Shown: in pieces, positions 1 to 8,980 of the stretch
Layout of the letters: each line of letters starts with the position of its first letter
Position numbering within the stretch: the stretch's first letter is position 1
Origin: JAXMHN01 sp964578605
GTDB lineage: Bacteria > Verrucomicrobiota > Verrucomicrobiia > Limisphaerales > SIBE01
Length of the DNA: 64,000 nucleotides
Direction of reading: 5' to 3'
NCBI GenBank assembly: GCA_964578605.1
Contig: CAZODO010000009.1
Span: 23,197 to 87,196, forward strand
Notes under the pieces: generated by a model
What the model saw: the letters and a program-made list of their open reading frames with translations, nothing else
What the model was told of the DNA's origin: nothing
Databases searched by the model: none
Program-made: the position numbers and the translations under genes

Positions 1-612
1 CAACGGCAGACCTACCCCTATTTCGAGGTCCTCGTAGTCGCGAACGGGTGCACAGACCGGACGGTGGAGGTTGCGCAAGACAAGTGCGACCGGCTGATTG
101 TGTTTCCCGAGCGGGATCTGGGGAAAGCCCGGAATAGCGGCGCGGCCAAAGCCAGGGGGGATTTGCTGGTGTTCCTTGATGCGGACACTCGGTTGGAGGC
201 TCGGGCGTTACAAGTGATCGCCGAGCGGTTCACGCCTGCCTGCTCCAGTGCCACCATTAAGGGGCGTCCTGACAACCCGCGCCTGAGTTATTCCGTCTTT
301 TACGCTTTCAAAAATCTGCTTCACCGCTCCGGGCTCCATTGCGGAAGCTCCGGAGTGATCAGCTGTTGGCGCGATCAATTCAAAGAGTGCGGCGGTTTTG
401 ATCCTCGCCTTCAGGTGCGAGAGAATAGCGAGCTGATCTGCCGCCTGCGGCAGTTCGGGCCATACCGGTTCATTGGGGACGCGCTGGCTGTCACCTCCAT
501 GCGCCGGTATGAGAAGACAGGGATTGCGCGCGGGGCATGGCAATGGACAAAGATCTGGTTGCAGTCGGTGTTTTCGGATTTACACGAAAAGACCTACGAA
601 GCCATCCGCTGA
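1..612 (+). CDS. Family 2 glycosyltransferase, C-terminal part (cut by window edge)
   Basis: The reading frame is open from the first base, so the gene begins upstream of the window; about 203 residues are visible. The visible part starts inside the GT-A nucleotide-binding fold (V-V-A-N-G-C-T-D) and continues through R-N-x-G-A-A-K-A-R-G-D and the metal-binding D-A-D-T motif, the order expected of family 2 glycosyltransferases. A C-terminal segment around G-F-D-P-R and E-N-S-E-L matches the acceptor-side part of these enzymes. It should move a sugar from a nucleotide sugar to a lipid or polysaccharide at the inner membrane. The tandem GDP-mannose dehydratases 2.4 kb downstream suggest a surface-polysaccharide region. 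Family is secure; substrate is unknown. Confidence 0.85.
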   Translation, partial: QRQTYPYFEVLVVANGCTDRTVEVAQDKCDRLIVFPERDLGKARNSGAAKARGDLLVFLDADTRLEARALQVIAERFTPACSSATIKGRPDNPRLSYSVFYAFKNLLHRSGLHCGSSGVISCWRDQFKECGGFDPRLQVRENSELICRLRQFGPYRFIGDALAVTSMRRYEKTGIARGAWQWTKIWLQSVFSDLHEKTYEAIR

Positions 613-637
613 GGCGTAGCGCCGCTGTGCCTTGCTC

Positions 638-736
638 CTAAACCCACCCTAAACGCATGACAACTTCATGTTAACCTCATGTGGGCGTGTGCTTGTCATG
701 TGTTTGGCATGCGTTTAGCGTGTGCTTAGACCGGAT
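638..736. repeat. 11-bp-period palindromic array (locus A)
   Basis: Nine consecutive 11-bp units lie in unbroken register from 638. Left-half units resemble CTAAACGCATG (649-659); right-half units such as TTGGCATGCGT (704-714) carry the reverse complement of that word. The two halves, 638-681 and 686-729, pair as an imperfect inverted repeat with 32 of 44 positions matching by hand alignment. The array sits between the convergent ends of the glycosyltransferase (612) and a small membrane-protein gene (809). It lacks a T-tract on either side. Similar arrays with other unit sequences occur elsewhere in the window. Confidence 0.75.
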
Positions 737-808
737 GCGGCGCAGGTTCGGTGGAGCGAGAAGGCAATTGGTCATGGATTGCGCAGCCCGGGCCGAGATA
801 GAGCTTCC

Positions 809-964
809 CTACTGCGCCAGAAAAAACCACCACGCGGCAGCGGCTATCATCGCCAAAGCCACGAGACCAAAGACCATTTTTAGAACGAAACGTCCTATCT
901 TGATGGCAATAAACAGGGCCAGCAAGCCAGCCACAACCGCAATGAGGATGATGCTCGTGTTCAT
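809..964 (-). CDS. Small membrane protein, 51 residues
   Basis: I do not recognise a family. The 51-residue product starts M-N-T-S and is almost entirely hydrophobic, with two likely membrane segments (about residues 4-22 and 28-48) separated by a short basic stretch (K-I-G-R). A longer in-frame open stretch continues upstream to 1249, but that part has no protein-like character, so the ATG at 964 is preferred; a purine-rich GAGA precedes it. It converges on the glycosyltransferase across array A. Being short and unrecognised, it could be spurious, but the clean hydrophobic pattern argues for a real gene. Confidence 0.5.
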   Translation of the reverse strand: MNTSIILIAVVAGLLALFIAIKIGRFVLKMVFGLVALAMIAAAAWWFFLAQ

Positions 965-1295
965 TTTCTCTGCCCGGCACGGGCAGGTGCAGGTCCGAAA
1001 ACTGGACAGGTTTATGCCCTGACGGGCGGCGGCGGTAAAGGCAAACCCGCGGGAGAGCCCAAAGGCGCCCATCGCTCTGGCGGATCTGCGACGCGGGGGT
1101 GCTGCACCCGGCGACGCCCAGGATCTGGTTGAAAGTCGCCAATCGTCGGGAACCGTTTTGCCCTGAACGGCGGCCCGATTCACTGCGGCGGCGCCACCCC
1201 CGCCCGAATGCATTCCCCGGTGTCCGGCCGGGTCTGGGGCGGCGGGCAATCGGCACAGTGCATTGGGGCGTTGGCCTGATTGTGTTTCCTTTGAT

Positions 1296-2735
1296 TCAGG
1301 CCAAGAACCCCTCGTGGAGCCGCTGCGGGAACTGGCAATTGGCGCAGAGAGCGTTGGAATAGTCGCAGAAATCGCGGACGATCTGGAGGACGGCCTGCTG
1401 CATAGCGGCGGTGTTGATTTCCGTCGGCCTGGCGGAGTTCAGCAGCCGCCTTAAAGCCAGGCGCAGCACCGCATTCTCCTCGGCCTTTGGCCAGGCGAAA
1501 TAGCACTCCTCAGCCAGGCGTCGGAGCACGTCGTTCTTGCCGAGGTCGGCCCGGATCCAGAACCACGGGAGGATGACGTTCATAGCCAAATCCGTGACGC
1601 GCTGCGGACCGATCATAGGCTGCGATTCGGGCATCCGAGCCGAATGGAAGGTCCAGTGCCGCGACCAAAAGGGATCCTCGCGGGTTTGGAGGACGGTATG
1701 AAGCGACCGCGCGAGCCGGGCATTGGGCTGGGCGCTGGCGAACCACGTCTCAAGTTTCGCCGGGAGATCCTCTTCGGCCAGCCAGTGCGCGGCGAGGGCG
1801 AGGCGGCGCTGCGGGTTGTTTGCCGGGCGCAGACCGCCCAGTCGCCACAGGTTGCGGGGCAGGCTGAGTTCGGCAAACTGCTCGCGCTCCCGCCACCAGA
1901 GATGCCAGATTTCCCGGAGGTACTGGCTAGCCCAAGCAGAGAGGTTTGCCAGGTCAGTGGGAAGCAAGCCGCTGACGCCGAGCAACCGAGCCTGGAGCGG
2001 TCCAGCGGGCAAGAGGTGCCCGTCGCTTGCCGTGAGGACGGGCAGCAGTTCCGAGATGCGCCGCATTGGCCAAACGTTGTTCCGGTAACCAAGCGCTCCG
2101 AAGAGGGCTTCCCAAAGCGCTTGCTCCCAGCCGACCTGCCTCCCACGCGCGTGCAACTGGTCCGCCTTGGTCTGGAGGCGCACCCGGGCAGCGTCTCGGA
2201 GAAGATCGAGCAACTGATTCTTGGTCAGGGCTCGCAAGCCCGCGAAGCACTGACCCAGCAGTCCAACCGGGACGGGTCGGGGCTCGCGCCGGAGCCAGCA
2301 GCTCAACTCATCGAGCGAGGCGTCGAGAAACGGTTTAAGGCGGAGTGTTGGCAGCGGCCGTTCGCTATCGGACACTGAATCCCAGACGACATGAAGAATG
2401 ACGGCCCTAAAGGCCGGGTTTCGGTCGTGGCCATGCGCGTGCCAAAGGTGGGTGGCCAGATCAACTTCGATATCGCCATGGCGGGCCAGAGCATCTCCGA
2501 ACTGGACAACAGCACCCCGGAAGTCTGGCCCCGATTCATGATTCCAGAAGCCCGGGTGCAGAATTCTCACGGGCTGGCCATCGGCCGTTTGGAGTTCATC
2601 GCGCCGGAGCCGCTGATGATGCCAGATGAGTTGAAGCAGTTGCTCCGTTAGACACGATCCGGTCGGGCGTTCGGCGAGAGTTTGTGCCGCCCAGTTCCGG
2701 GCGCGCCATTCAGCATAGATGCCGCATCGGTTCAT
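1296..2735 (-). CDS. DUF2851 family protein
   Basis: The 479-residue product matches the DUF2851 layout: an N-terminal segment with L-L-Q-L-I-W-H and L-x-T-x-D-G-Q-P-V-x-I-L-H-P-G, then N-x-x-S-G-P-D-F-R-G-A and G-D-I-E-V-D-x-A-x-x-L-W-H-A-H-G-H-D-x-N-P-A-F, then I-L-H-V-V-W-D, all within the first 125 residues. The C-terminus carries C-x-N-C close to the end (C-A-N-C-Q-F-P). The family is common in Bacteroidota and Verrucomicrobiota and has no established biochemical function. There is no signal peptide, so it should be cytoplasmic. The gene is divergent from gmd, with 236 bp between them for promoters. Family assignment is firm. Confidence 0.85.
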   Translation of the reverse strand: MNRCGIYAEWRARNWAAQTLAERPTGSCLTEQLLQLIWHHQRLRRDELQTADGQPVRILHPGFWNHESGPDFRGAVVQFGDALARHGDIEVDLATHLWHAHGHDRNPAFRAVILHVVWDSVSDSERPLPTLRLKPFLDASLDELSCWLRREPRPVPVGLLGQCFAGLRALTKNQLLDLLRDAARVRLQTKADQLHARGRQVGWEQALWEALFGALGYRNNVWPMRRISELLPVLTASDGHLLPAGPLQARLLGVSGLLPTDLANLSAWASQYLREIWHLWWREREQFAELSLPRNLWRLGGLRPANNPQRRLALAAHWLAEEDLPAKLETWFASAQPNARLARSLHTVLQTREDPFWSRHWTFHSARMPESQPMIGPQRVTDLAMNVILPWFWIRADLGKNDVLRRLAEECYFAWPKAEENAVLRLALRRLLNSARPTEINTAAMQQAVLQIVRDFCDYSNALCANCQFPQRLHEGFLA

Positions 2736-2971
2736 GGTTCAGACAATGGAAATCCCCTCCTGCGTTCATGCTTTGGCACAGCCGCTTGGTTGAAGTCAAA
2801 TGGAATTCCAACGAAGCCTTGGCGCAAAGCCGGACGGATGCGCGGGCCAGCACCGAACAAACCCGCTTCGGGCATGCCGGGCCGCTTTGCCGGCGGGCAC
2901 GTGTCCTCCCGCCCCGCGACCGAATTCCCCTTGCTAACTTTCGGCAGTTTCGATCATGTTGAGCGCAGATT

Positions 2972-3985
2972 ATGGCGAGAAAAGCTTTGATTACAGGGAT
3001 CACGGGCCAGGATGGATCGTATCTTGCCGAGTTGCTGCTTTCCAAGGAGTACGAGGTGCATGGGATCATCCGGCGCGCCAGCACGTTCAACACGGGCCGC
3101 CTGGAGACGATCTATTCGGATCCGCACGTCGGGCGCACCCAACTCGTGCTGCATTACGGCGATCTGAGTGACGCCAGTTCGATGGCCCGGTTGATCGGCC
3201 AGATCCAGCCCGAGGAGATCTACAACCTCGCGGCTCAGAGCCACGTGCGCGTGAGCTTCGACAGCCCGGAGTACACTAGCGACATCACGGCCCTTGGCAC
3301 CATCCGGCTGCTGGAAGCGATCCGGGAATCGGGGATCAAACCGCGCTTTTACCAGGCCTCCTCGAGCGAGATGTACGGGCAGGTGCGCGAGGTTCCCCAA
3401 ACTGAAACGACACCGTTTTACCCGCGGAGCCCGTATGCCTGCGCGAAGGTGTTCTCCTATTGGATCACGGTCAATTACCGCGAAGCCTACGGTCTGCACG
3501 CCAGCAACGGCATCCTTTTCAACCACGAATCGCCCCGCCGGGGCGAGACGTTTGTGACCCGGAAGATCACCCGGGCGGTGGCGCACATTGCCGCCGGGCT
3601 GCAGGACAAGCTGTTCCTGGGGAACCTGGATTCGAAGCGCGACTGGGGGTACGCGAAGGAATACGTCGAAGCCATGTGGCTGATGCTTCAGCAGGAGAAA
3701 CCCGACGATTACGTGATCGCCACCAACGAAACCCATTCCATCCGCGAGTTTCTCGAATTGGCGTTCGGCCAGTTGGGGCTGGACTGGCGCAAGCATGTGG
3801 AGATTGACCCGCGGTACTATCGGCCGACCGAGGTGGAGCTGTTGATCGGCGATTATGGCAAGGCCAAACGCCAGCTGGGCTGGGAGCCGAAAACCAGGTT
3901 CGCCGAACTCGTCCGGCTTATGGTCGCGGCCGATGTCAAGCTTCTCAAAGATCACCGCGAAGGACGCATCCGGGTGACAGGGTAA
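2972..3985 (+). CDS. gmd: GDP-mannose 4,6-dehydratase
   Basis: A 337-residue short-chain dehydrogenase/reductase-fold enzyme converting GDP-D-mannose to GDP-4-keto-6-deoxy-D-mannose, the entry to GDP-fucose, rhamnose or perosamine. The N-terminal G-I-T-G-Q-D-G-S-Y-L-A-E cofactor loop is diagnostic, as is N-H-E-S-P-R-R-G-E near residue 185. The catalytic pair is intact (Y155 and K159 in the Y-A-C-A-K motif), with S-S-S-E at about 130, where many homologues have T-x-E. R-D-W-G-Y-A-K-E-Y is also present. It is followed after 20 bp by a paralogue on the same strand, so the two are probably co-transcribed for surface sugar synthesis. No GDP-fucose synthase is seen nearby. Confidence 0.95.
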   Translation: MARKALITGITGQDGSYLAELLLSKEYEVHGIIRRASTFNTGRLETIYSDPHVGRTQLVLHYGDLSDASSMARLIGQIQPEEIYNLAAQSHVRVSFDSPEYTSDITALGTIRLLEAIRESGIKPRFYQASSSEMYGQVREVPQTETTPFYPRSPYACAKVFSYWITVNYREAYGLHASNGILFNHESPRRGETFVTRKITRAVAHIAAGLQDKLFLGNLDSKRDWGYAKEYVEAMWLMLQQEKPDDYVIATNETHSIREFLELAFGQLGLDWRKHVEIDPRYYRPTEVELLIGDYGKAKRQLGWEPKTRFAELVRLMVAADVKLLKDHREGRIRVTG

Positions 3986-4005
3986 GGAAAGGGCCGATCC
4001 CGAAC

Positions 4006-5007
4006 ATGCCACGCGCGCTGATCACCGGCATCACCGGCCAGGACGGATCTTACCTGGCCGAGTTGCTTCTCGAGCAGGGGTACGAAGTCCATGGCATCTA
4101 TCGCCGCACCTGCCGGCTCGAACGTTCGGCCATCGCTCATCTCCACGGCAACCCGGAGATCTGCGGCCGGCGCTTGATCCTGCACCCGGCGGAACTGGAC
4201 GATCCCACGACCCTGCGCCGTGTCTTCACCAAGGCCGCTCCGAACGAGGTCTATCACCTGGCGGGGCAGAGCCATGTGGGCCTGAGCTTCGAAATCCCGG
4301 AAGAGACCTGCCTGCTCACCGCCATGGTGGCGCTGCGGTTGCTGGAGATGGTTCGCGACATGGATCCGCTCCCGCGTTTCTTCCATGCGTCCTCGAGCGA
4401 GATGTTCGGCGAACCCACGCAGGTGCCCCAGGACGAGACGACGCCAGTTGACCCGGTCAATCCGTACGGCTGCGCGCGCGTGTTTGCCAGCCAGATGGTG
4501 GGCATTTACCGCCGCACGCACGGGCTCTTTGCGTGCAACGGCATCCTTTACAATCACGAGAGCCCGCGCCGGGGCGAGAACTTCGTCACCCGCAAGATCT
4601 GCCGGGCGGCGGCGGCCATTCGCCTTGGCTTGCAGAAGGAACTCGTGCTGGGCGATCTGTCCGCCCAACGGGATTGGGGGCACGCGCGGGACTATGTCCG
4701 CGGGATGTGGCTCTCGCTGCAATTTGAACGGCCGGAGGATTATATTTTTGCCACGGGCAAGCTTCACACGGTCCAGCAGGTCGCGGAGCATGCCTTTTCC
4801 GCGGTCGGGCTCGATTGGCGGGAGTTCACCCGGCATGATCCAAAACTCTTGCGCCTCACGGAACCGCACCGCCTGGTGGGCAACCCGGCCAAAGCCAGGC
4901 GCCTGCTGGGCTGGGCGCCTCACATTCCCTTTGAGCAACTCATCACGGAAATGACCGAGGCGGAACTGAAAGCGTTGTCGAGTCGGGTGGCCGCACACGA
5001 ACCTTAG
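4006..5007 (+). CDS. GDP-mannose 4,6-dehydratase paralogue with altered active-site lysine
   Basis: The 333-residue product aligns along its whole length with the preceding gmd product, including G-I-T-G-Q-D-G-S-Y-L-A-E, S-S-S-E-M-F-G, N-H-E-S-P-R-R-G-E and R-D-W-G-H-A-R-D-Y. The short-chain dehydrogenase motif Y-x-x-x-K is changed: Y154 is kept, but the lysine is replaced by R158 (Y-G-C-A-R). In this fold the lysine binds the nicotinamide ribose and lowers the tyrosine pKa. The enzyme may therefore have altered rate or substrate, or act with the first copy. The gene begins 20 bp after gmd. It arose by duplication, though the copies are clearly diverged. Membership is certain; activity is not. 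Confidence 0.85.
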   Translation: MPRALITGITGQDGSYLAELLLEQGYEVHGIYRRTCRLERSAIAHLHGNPEICGRRLILHPAELDDPTTLRRVFTKAAPNEVYHLAGQSHVGLSFEIPEETCLLTAMVALRLLEMVRDMDPLPRFFHASSSEMFGEPTQVPQDETTPVDPVNPYGCARVFASQMVGIYRRTHGLFACNGILYNHESPRRGENFVTRKICRAAAAIRLGLQKELVLGDLSAQRDWGHARDYVRGMWLSLQFERPEDYIFATGKLHTVQQVAEHAFSAVGLDWREFTRHDPKLLRLTEPHRLVGNPAKARRLLGWAPHIPFEQLITEMTEAELKALSSRVAAHEP

Positions 5008-5130
5008 GCCGGGCGCCGGCAGAACACGCCGCACGTTGTTTCTCGCGGGTCCATCCGGCGCGCCCCGGGACGTGCGGGCTTTGTCATAATTGCCTCGCCA
5101 GACCGTCCGGGGGGGCGTAAGAGGAGGCTT

Positions 5131-5934
5131 ATGAACTCCTTGCAGCCGTATCGAGCAAGAATAGGTTTCACGTTGATCGAGTTGCTGGTCGTTATTGCCA
5201 TCATTGCGATTTTGGCGGGGATGTTGTTGCCGGCCTTGGGGCGCGCCAAGAACAAGGCCCAGCAGATCAAATGCACCAGCAATCTGAAGCAGATGGGTTT
5301 GGCCCACGAGATGTACATGGGCGATTTCAACCGCTCGGTGCCTTACGACCTGGGCACCAGCCTTTGGATGGCGAAACTGATCGATTACCAGGGGAATGCG
5401 CATTTCATCCGCTATTGCCCCAGTGCGCCCGAACCCAACAAGCGGATCAGCCGCAACCCGGCGAACCCGGATTACGGGACGGCGGACGAAACGTGGCTTT
5501 GGCGCACCAACGGGCTCCGGGGGTATCAAGGCGCCTATTCGTACAACGGGTGGCTGTACTATGACTTGACCGCGGTGACCGGGAGCGACGCCAACAGAGT
5601 CTACACCAAGGAATCCGCGATCCAGTTCCCAAGCCTCACGCCCTTCGTCGGCGATGCAATGTGGGTGGACGCCTGGCCCGAGGCCAACGACCTGCCCGCC
5701 CGCAACCTTTACGAAGGCGATGGCGTCGCGGGCGGCATCGGGCGCTATTGCATCGCTCGGCACGGCGGCCGCGGAGCCAAAGCCGCGCCTCGCAAACTGG
5801 CCGCCGGCTCACCGTTGCCGGGTGCCGTCAATCTCGCTTTCATGGATGGCCATGCGGAAACGGTAAAGCTGGACAAGCTCTGGGAATTCTATTGGCACAA
5901 CGGCTACGTTCCGCCTGCAACGCGGCCCAAGTGA
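5131..5934 (+). CDS. Orphan type II secretion/type IV pilin-like pseudopilin
   Basis: The 267-residue product has the prepilin peptidase site G-F-T-L-I-E-L-L-V-V-I-A-I-I-A-I-L-A near residues 12-30, with cleavage expected after G12 and the conserved E at position +5. The N-terminal helix ends in G-M-L-L-P-A-L, followed by K-N-K-A-Q-Q-I-K-C-T-S-N-L-K-Q-M, typical of the expanded pseudopilin family of Verrucomicrobiota and Planctomycetota. Near the C-terminus is F-M-D-G-H-A, the DG signature of this group. A strong AGGAGG ribosome-binding site precedes the ATG. No secretion genes are adjacent, as usual for these dispersed genes. The role of the soluble domain is unknown. Confidence 0.88.
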   Translation: MNSLQPYRARIGFTLIELLVVIAIIAILAGMLLPALGRAKNKAQQIKCTSNLKQMGLAHEMYMGDFNRSVPYDLGTSLWMAKLIDYQGNAHFIRYCPSAPEPNKRISRNPANPDYGTADETWLWRTNGLRGYQGAYSYNGWLYYDLTAVTGSDANRVYTKESAIQFPSLTPFVGDAMWVDAWPEANDLPARNLYEGDGVAGGIGRYCIARHGGRGAKAAPRKLAAGSPLPGAVNLAFMDGHAETVKLDKLWEFYWHNGYVPPATRPK

Positions 5935-5937
5935 CCG

Positions 5938-7530
5938 CTAGAGCGGCTTCTTGAGAAGCGCGGCCGGGCCCGTCGCGCCGCACCGGTTGACCGGCGTAAT
6001 CGCGATAAGTTCGGGGAACGAAGACGAACTCTTCGCCGGCAGGTCCCACGAGCCACGGTGCCCCGGCAGAACGTGCGTCTCCCATCTCCCGTTCGTCCGG
6101 GTTTGGCAAAGCCATAGCCACGCGGGCGTATTCTCGCCCTTGGGAAGGCTCCACGAGACTTGCCACCGCTTGGCCGGGTTTGACTGCTGCAGTTGGACGG
6201 CGGGTTTGCCGGGCACGGGGTGCTTTAGCCATGGCGTCGGTGGGACGAGCGCCGCCTGGGCGTAGAACTCGCGCCCGACCTTGTCCGCCACGCGATCCGC
6301 GTTGCGCATCAGGCTGGTGACGTTCCACAGGATGTTCCCCGCCATCTGCGGATGCTCACGGGTGAGGCGAAGCTGTCTGAGGATCTCGGTGCTTGCCCAG
6401 ACGTTTCCGACCTTCGTGAGATCATTGCCCGGGCAGAGAATGCGCGACCGGGCATTCTGAGCGCCCCACCATTGGAGCAGGGCGGGGTAGCTCTGGTCGC
6501 CCTGAATGGCCCAGTAAAGCTGAGGGGCAAAGTAATCACCCCAACCATTCGCCAACCATTTGCGGGTGTCCGTGTAGAGGTGCTCGTAGGCGTCCAGACC
6601 CTTCTTGACCTCGGCCGGTGCCCCCAGCCGCCAGATGCCAAAGGGGCTAATCCCGACCTTGACCCAGCGTTTCTCCGCTTTGACCCGCTTGTAGAGCGTG
6701 CTCACGAAGGTATCGATATTCCTGCGGCGCCAGTCTGCCCGACCGAGCTTTCCGCCAGCGGCGACGTATCCGCGCCACGCGAACTGATCGGGGAACTCCA
6801 GCAGTCGGCCATTGGCGCCCTTCTCAGGATAAGGATAGAAGTAGTCGTCCAAGTGGACGCCATCGATGTCGTATCGCTTTACCACGTCGAGGATGACCCG
6901 GATCGTGTGGTCCTGGACCGCTTTGAGCCCGGGATCCAACCAGAGCTGTGAGCCGTGCTTCCGCACCCAGGAGGGGCGCGCGCGGGTCATGTAATTGGAG
7001 GCGGCCCCGGTCTTCGGGTTGGGCGCCCGAACCCGGAATGGGTTGAACCACGCATGGAGTTCCAGGCCCCGCCGGTGCGCTTCCGTGACGGCGAAGGACA
7101 AGGGGTCATAGAAGGGCGATGGGGCCTGGCCCATTCGGCCGGTGAGAAACTCCGACCATGGCTCCAACTTGGAGCTGTAAAGGGCATCGCAGGCCGGACG
7201 GACCTGGAGGATCAGCACATTCAACTTGAGTTGCACGGCGCGATCCATGATCGCCACCAGTTCCCGCCGCTGTTCCGCCGGAGGCAAGCCAGGTTTGGAT
7301 GGCCAATCCAGGTTCGCCACGGTCGCGATCCATGCGCCTCGCATTTCACGCAGCGGCCGGGGCGGGAGGTCATCCATGGAGGGCGGATTGGTGTCAGCAA
7401 AGGCGCTCAAGGCCAGAAGGCATAGGTGCAACAGGACGATCAGGACTCGCCTTCCCGAGAGAGGGTGCCAAGGTATGACAGCGAAGCGGGCTGGTTGCCG
7501 TGGACGCATACTGCGGTTGAGCATCCACAT
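5938..7530 (-). CDS. Secreted GH10-like family 10 glycosylhydrolase (YngK/GHL10 type)
   Basis: The 530-residue product begins with a basic segment and a hydrophobic stretch ending L-S-A-F-A-D, a likely signal peptide. The mature protein starts with M-R-G-A-W-I-A-T-V-A-N-L-D-W-P-S, followed by L-K-L-N-V-L-I-L-Q-V-R-P-A-C-D-A-L-Y and L-E-L-H-A-W-F-N-P-F-R-V, and then D-I-D-G-V-H-L-D-D-Y-F-Y-P: the (beta/alpha)8 signatures of the DUF187/GHL10 family. About 100 C-terminal residues may form a beta-sandwich. It probably cleaves an extracellular or cell-wall glycan; substrate is not predictable. Start is taken at 7530, with another ATG at 7509. It converges on the pseudopilin gene with 3 bp between stops. 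Confidence 0.85.
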   Translation of the reverse strand: MWMLNRSMRPRQPARFAVIPWHPLSGRRVLIVLLHLCLLALSAFADTNPPSMDDLPPRPLREMRGAWIATVANLDWPSKPGLPPAEQRRELVAIMDRAVQLKLNVLILQVRPACDALYSSKLEPWSEFLTGRMGQAPSPFYDPLSFAVTEAHRRGLELHAWFNPFRVRAPNPKTGAASNYMTRARPSWVRKHGSQLWLDPGLKAVQDHTIRVILDVVKRYDIDGVHLDDYFYPYPEKGANGRLLEFPDQFAWRGYVAAGGKLGRADWRRRNIDTFVSTLYKRVKAEKRWVKVGISPFGIWRLGAPAEVKKGLDAYEHLYTDTRKWLANGWGDYFAPQLYWAIQGDQSYPALLQWWGAQNARSRILCPGNDLTKVGNVWASTEILRQLRLTREHPQMAGNILWNVTSLMRNADRVADKVGREFYAQAALVPPTPWLKHPVPGKPAVQLQQSNPAKRWQVSWSLPKGENTPAWLWLCQTRTNGRWETHVLPGHRGSWDLPAKSSSSFPELIAITPVNRCGATGPAALLKKPL

Positions 7531-7757
7531 ATTGCGTGTCCCCGGTCAACGCATTTGAACAGGTTCTTTCGATTGCGGCCACCCGCCAGGACCGGGTGCC
7601 GGCGATTCTCCTCGCGAAGGGGCTTCCGCCGCCCGAGCCGATGGGGTATGAAAGGTCCGTCACGAAACAAAGCGCAAACAGATTATGCGGATCGACGCGG
7701 ACGTCTTCCTGACCTGAACGGCGAGCGCGAATTCCGACCAGCGAGCCCAGCACAAGC

Positions 7758-8912
7758 ATGGACTTTGAATTTGCTACGGCCACGCGGATCCTCTTTGGCC
7801 CCGGCAAGAGCCGAGAGCTTCCCGACCTCGTTAAGAACCTGGGAGGCCGCGCGTTGATTGTCACCGGCCGCACTCCCGAACGGGCGGAGAACCTGCGCAA
7901 GACGCTCCAGGAGGCGGGCGTGGAGGCCGCTGTGTTCGCGACGCCAGGCGAGCCGAGTGTCCCTGATGTGCAACGCGGGGTGCAGACCGCCCAGGACGCG
8001 CATTGCGACTTCGTGATTGGGTGTGGCGGGGGCAGCGCGCTCGACGCGGCAAAGGCGATCGCGGCCCTCCTGGCGAACCCCGGGGATATCTACGATTACC
8101 TCGAAGTGGTCGGCCGAGGACAACCGCTCCTCCGGCCGCCGGTGCCCTGTGTCGCCCTCCCGACCACCGCGGGAACCGGCGCCGAAGTCACGCGAAACGC
8201 GGTTCTCTCTTCGCCTGAGCACCGGTTCAAAGTCAGCTTGCGCAGCCCCGGGATGCTGCCTCGCCTCGCTCTCGTGGACCCTGCGTTGACGTGGGGCCTG
8301 CCGCCTGCGCTGACCGCGGCCACGGGACTCGACGCCTTAACCCAGCTGATCGAGCCTTACGTCTCGCATCGAGCCAACCCGTTCACCGATGGCTTCTGCA
8401 AGGAAGGTCTAAGGCGGGTGGCGCGTTCGCTTGTGCGCGCCTTTGAAGACGGCCGGGACACTCAGGCTCGCGAAGATATGGCGCTCGCCAGCCTTCTGGG
8501 AGGGCTGTCGCTGGCCAACGCCGGTTTGGGCGCTGTCCATGGCTTCGCGGCGCCTATCGGCGGAATGTTCCCCGCGCCTCATGGCGCCGTCTGTGCCGCC
8601 CTTCTTCCGCACGTCATGGGCGTCAATATTCGTGCCTTGCGCCAACGTGCCCCCGGAAGCGGCGCTCTGGCCCGGTATACGGACGTGGCCCAAATCGTGA
8701 CGGGCTCGCCTTCCGCCACGGCGGAGGACGGCTTGGTCTGGGTCGCACATCTCACCCGGCGCCTGGGGATCGAGCCCCTTCGGCGATACGGCTTGCAGGC
8801 GGACGACTTCCCTGAGCTGGTGGGCAAAGCCGCCAAAGCCAGCAGCATGAAAGCCAACCCGATCCCGCTGACGCCGGAGGAACTGCAGGACGCCCTCCAC
8901 CTGGCCTGGTAG
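7758..8912 (+). CDS. Iron-containing (group III) alcohol dehydrogenase
   Basis: The 384-residue product has the fold signatures of this family: F-G-P-G-K near residue 14, G-C-G-G-G-S-A-L-D-A-A-K-A (NAD-binding) near 92-104, and P-T-T-A-G-T-G-A-E-V-T near 135. Candidate metal ligands are D192, H261 (G-A-V-H-G-F) and H275 (A-P-H-G-A). The fourth position, histidine in classical members, is Q196 (D-A-L-T-Q-L-I-E), which I recall as common in one subfamily. It should interconvert an alcohol and an aldehyde or ketone with NAD(P); the substrate is unknown. An ABC importer follows 68 bp downstream on the same strand, so a shared catabolic or uptake role is possible but unproven. Confidence 0.88.
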   Translation: MDFEFATATRILFGPGKSRELPDLVKNLGGRALIVTGRTPERAENLRKTLQEAGVEAAVFATPGEPSVPDVQRGVQTAQDAHCDFVIGCGGGSALDAAKAIAALLANPGDIYDYLEVVGRGQPLLRPPVPCVALPTTAGTGAEVTRNAVLSSPEHRFKVSLRSPGMLPRLALVDPALTWGLPPALTAATGLDALTQLIEPYVSHRANPFTDGFCKEGLRRVARSLVRAFEDGRDTQAREDMALASLLGGLSLANAGLGAVHGFAAPIGGMFPAPHGAVCAALLPHVMGVNIRALRQRAPGSGALARYTDVAQIVTGSPSATAEDGLVWVAHLTRRLGIEPLRRYGLQADDFPELVGKAAKASSMKANPIPLTPEELQDALHLAW

Positions 8913-8980
8913 CCGCCGATTGGCGCCTCGGCCCTCTTCGTGCCATAATACGCCTGCCCAGTTCTCGAGCAGGCAATGGA

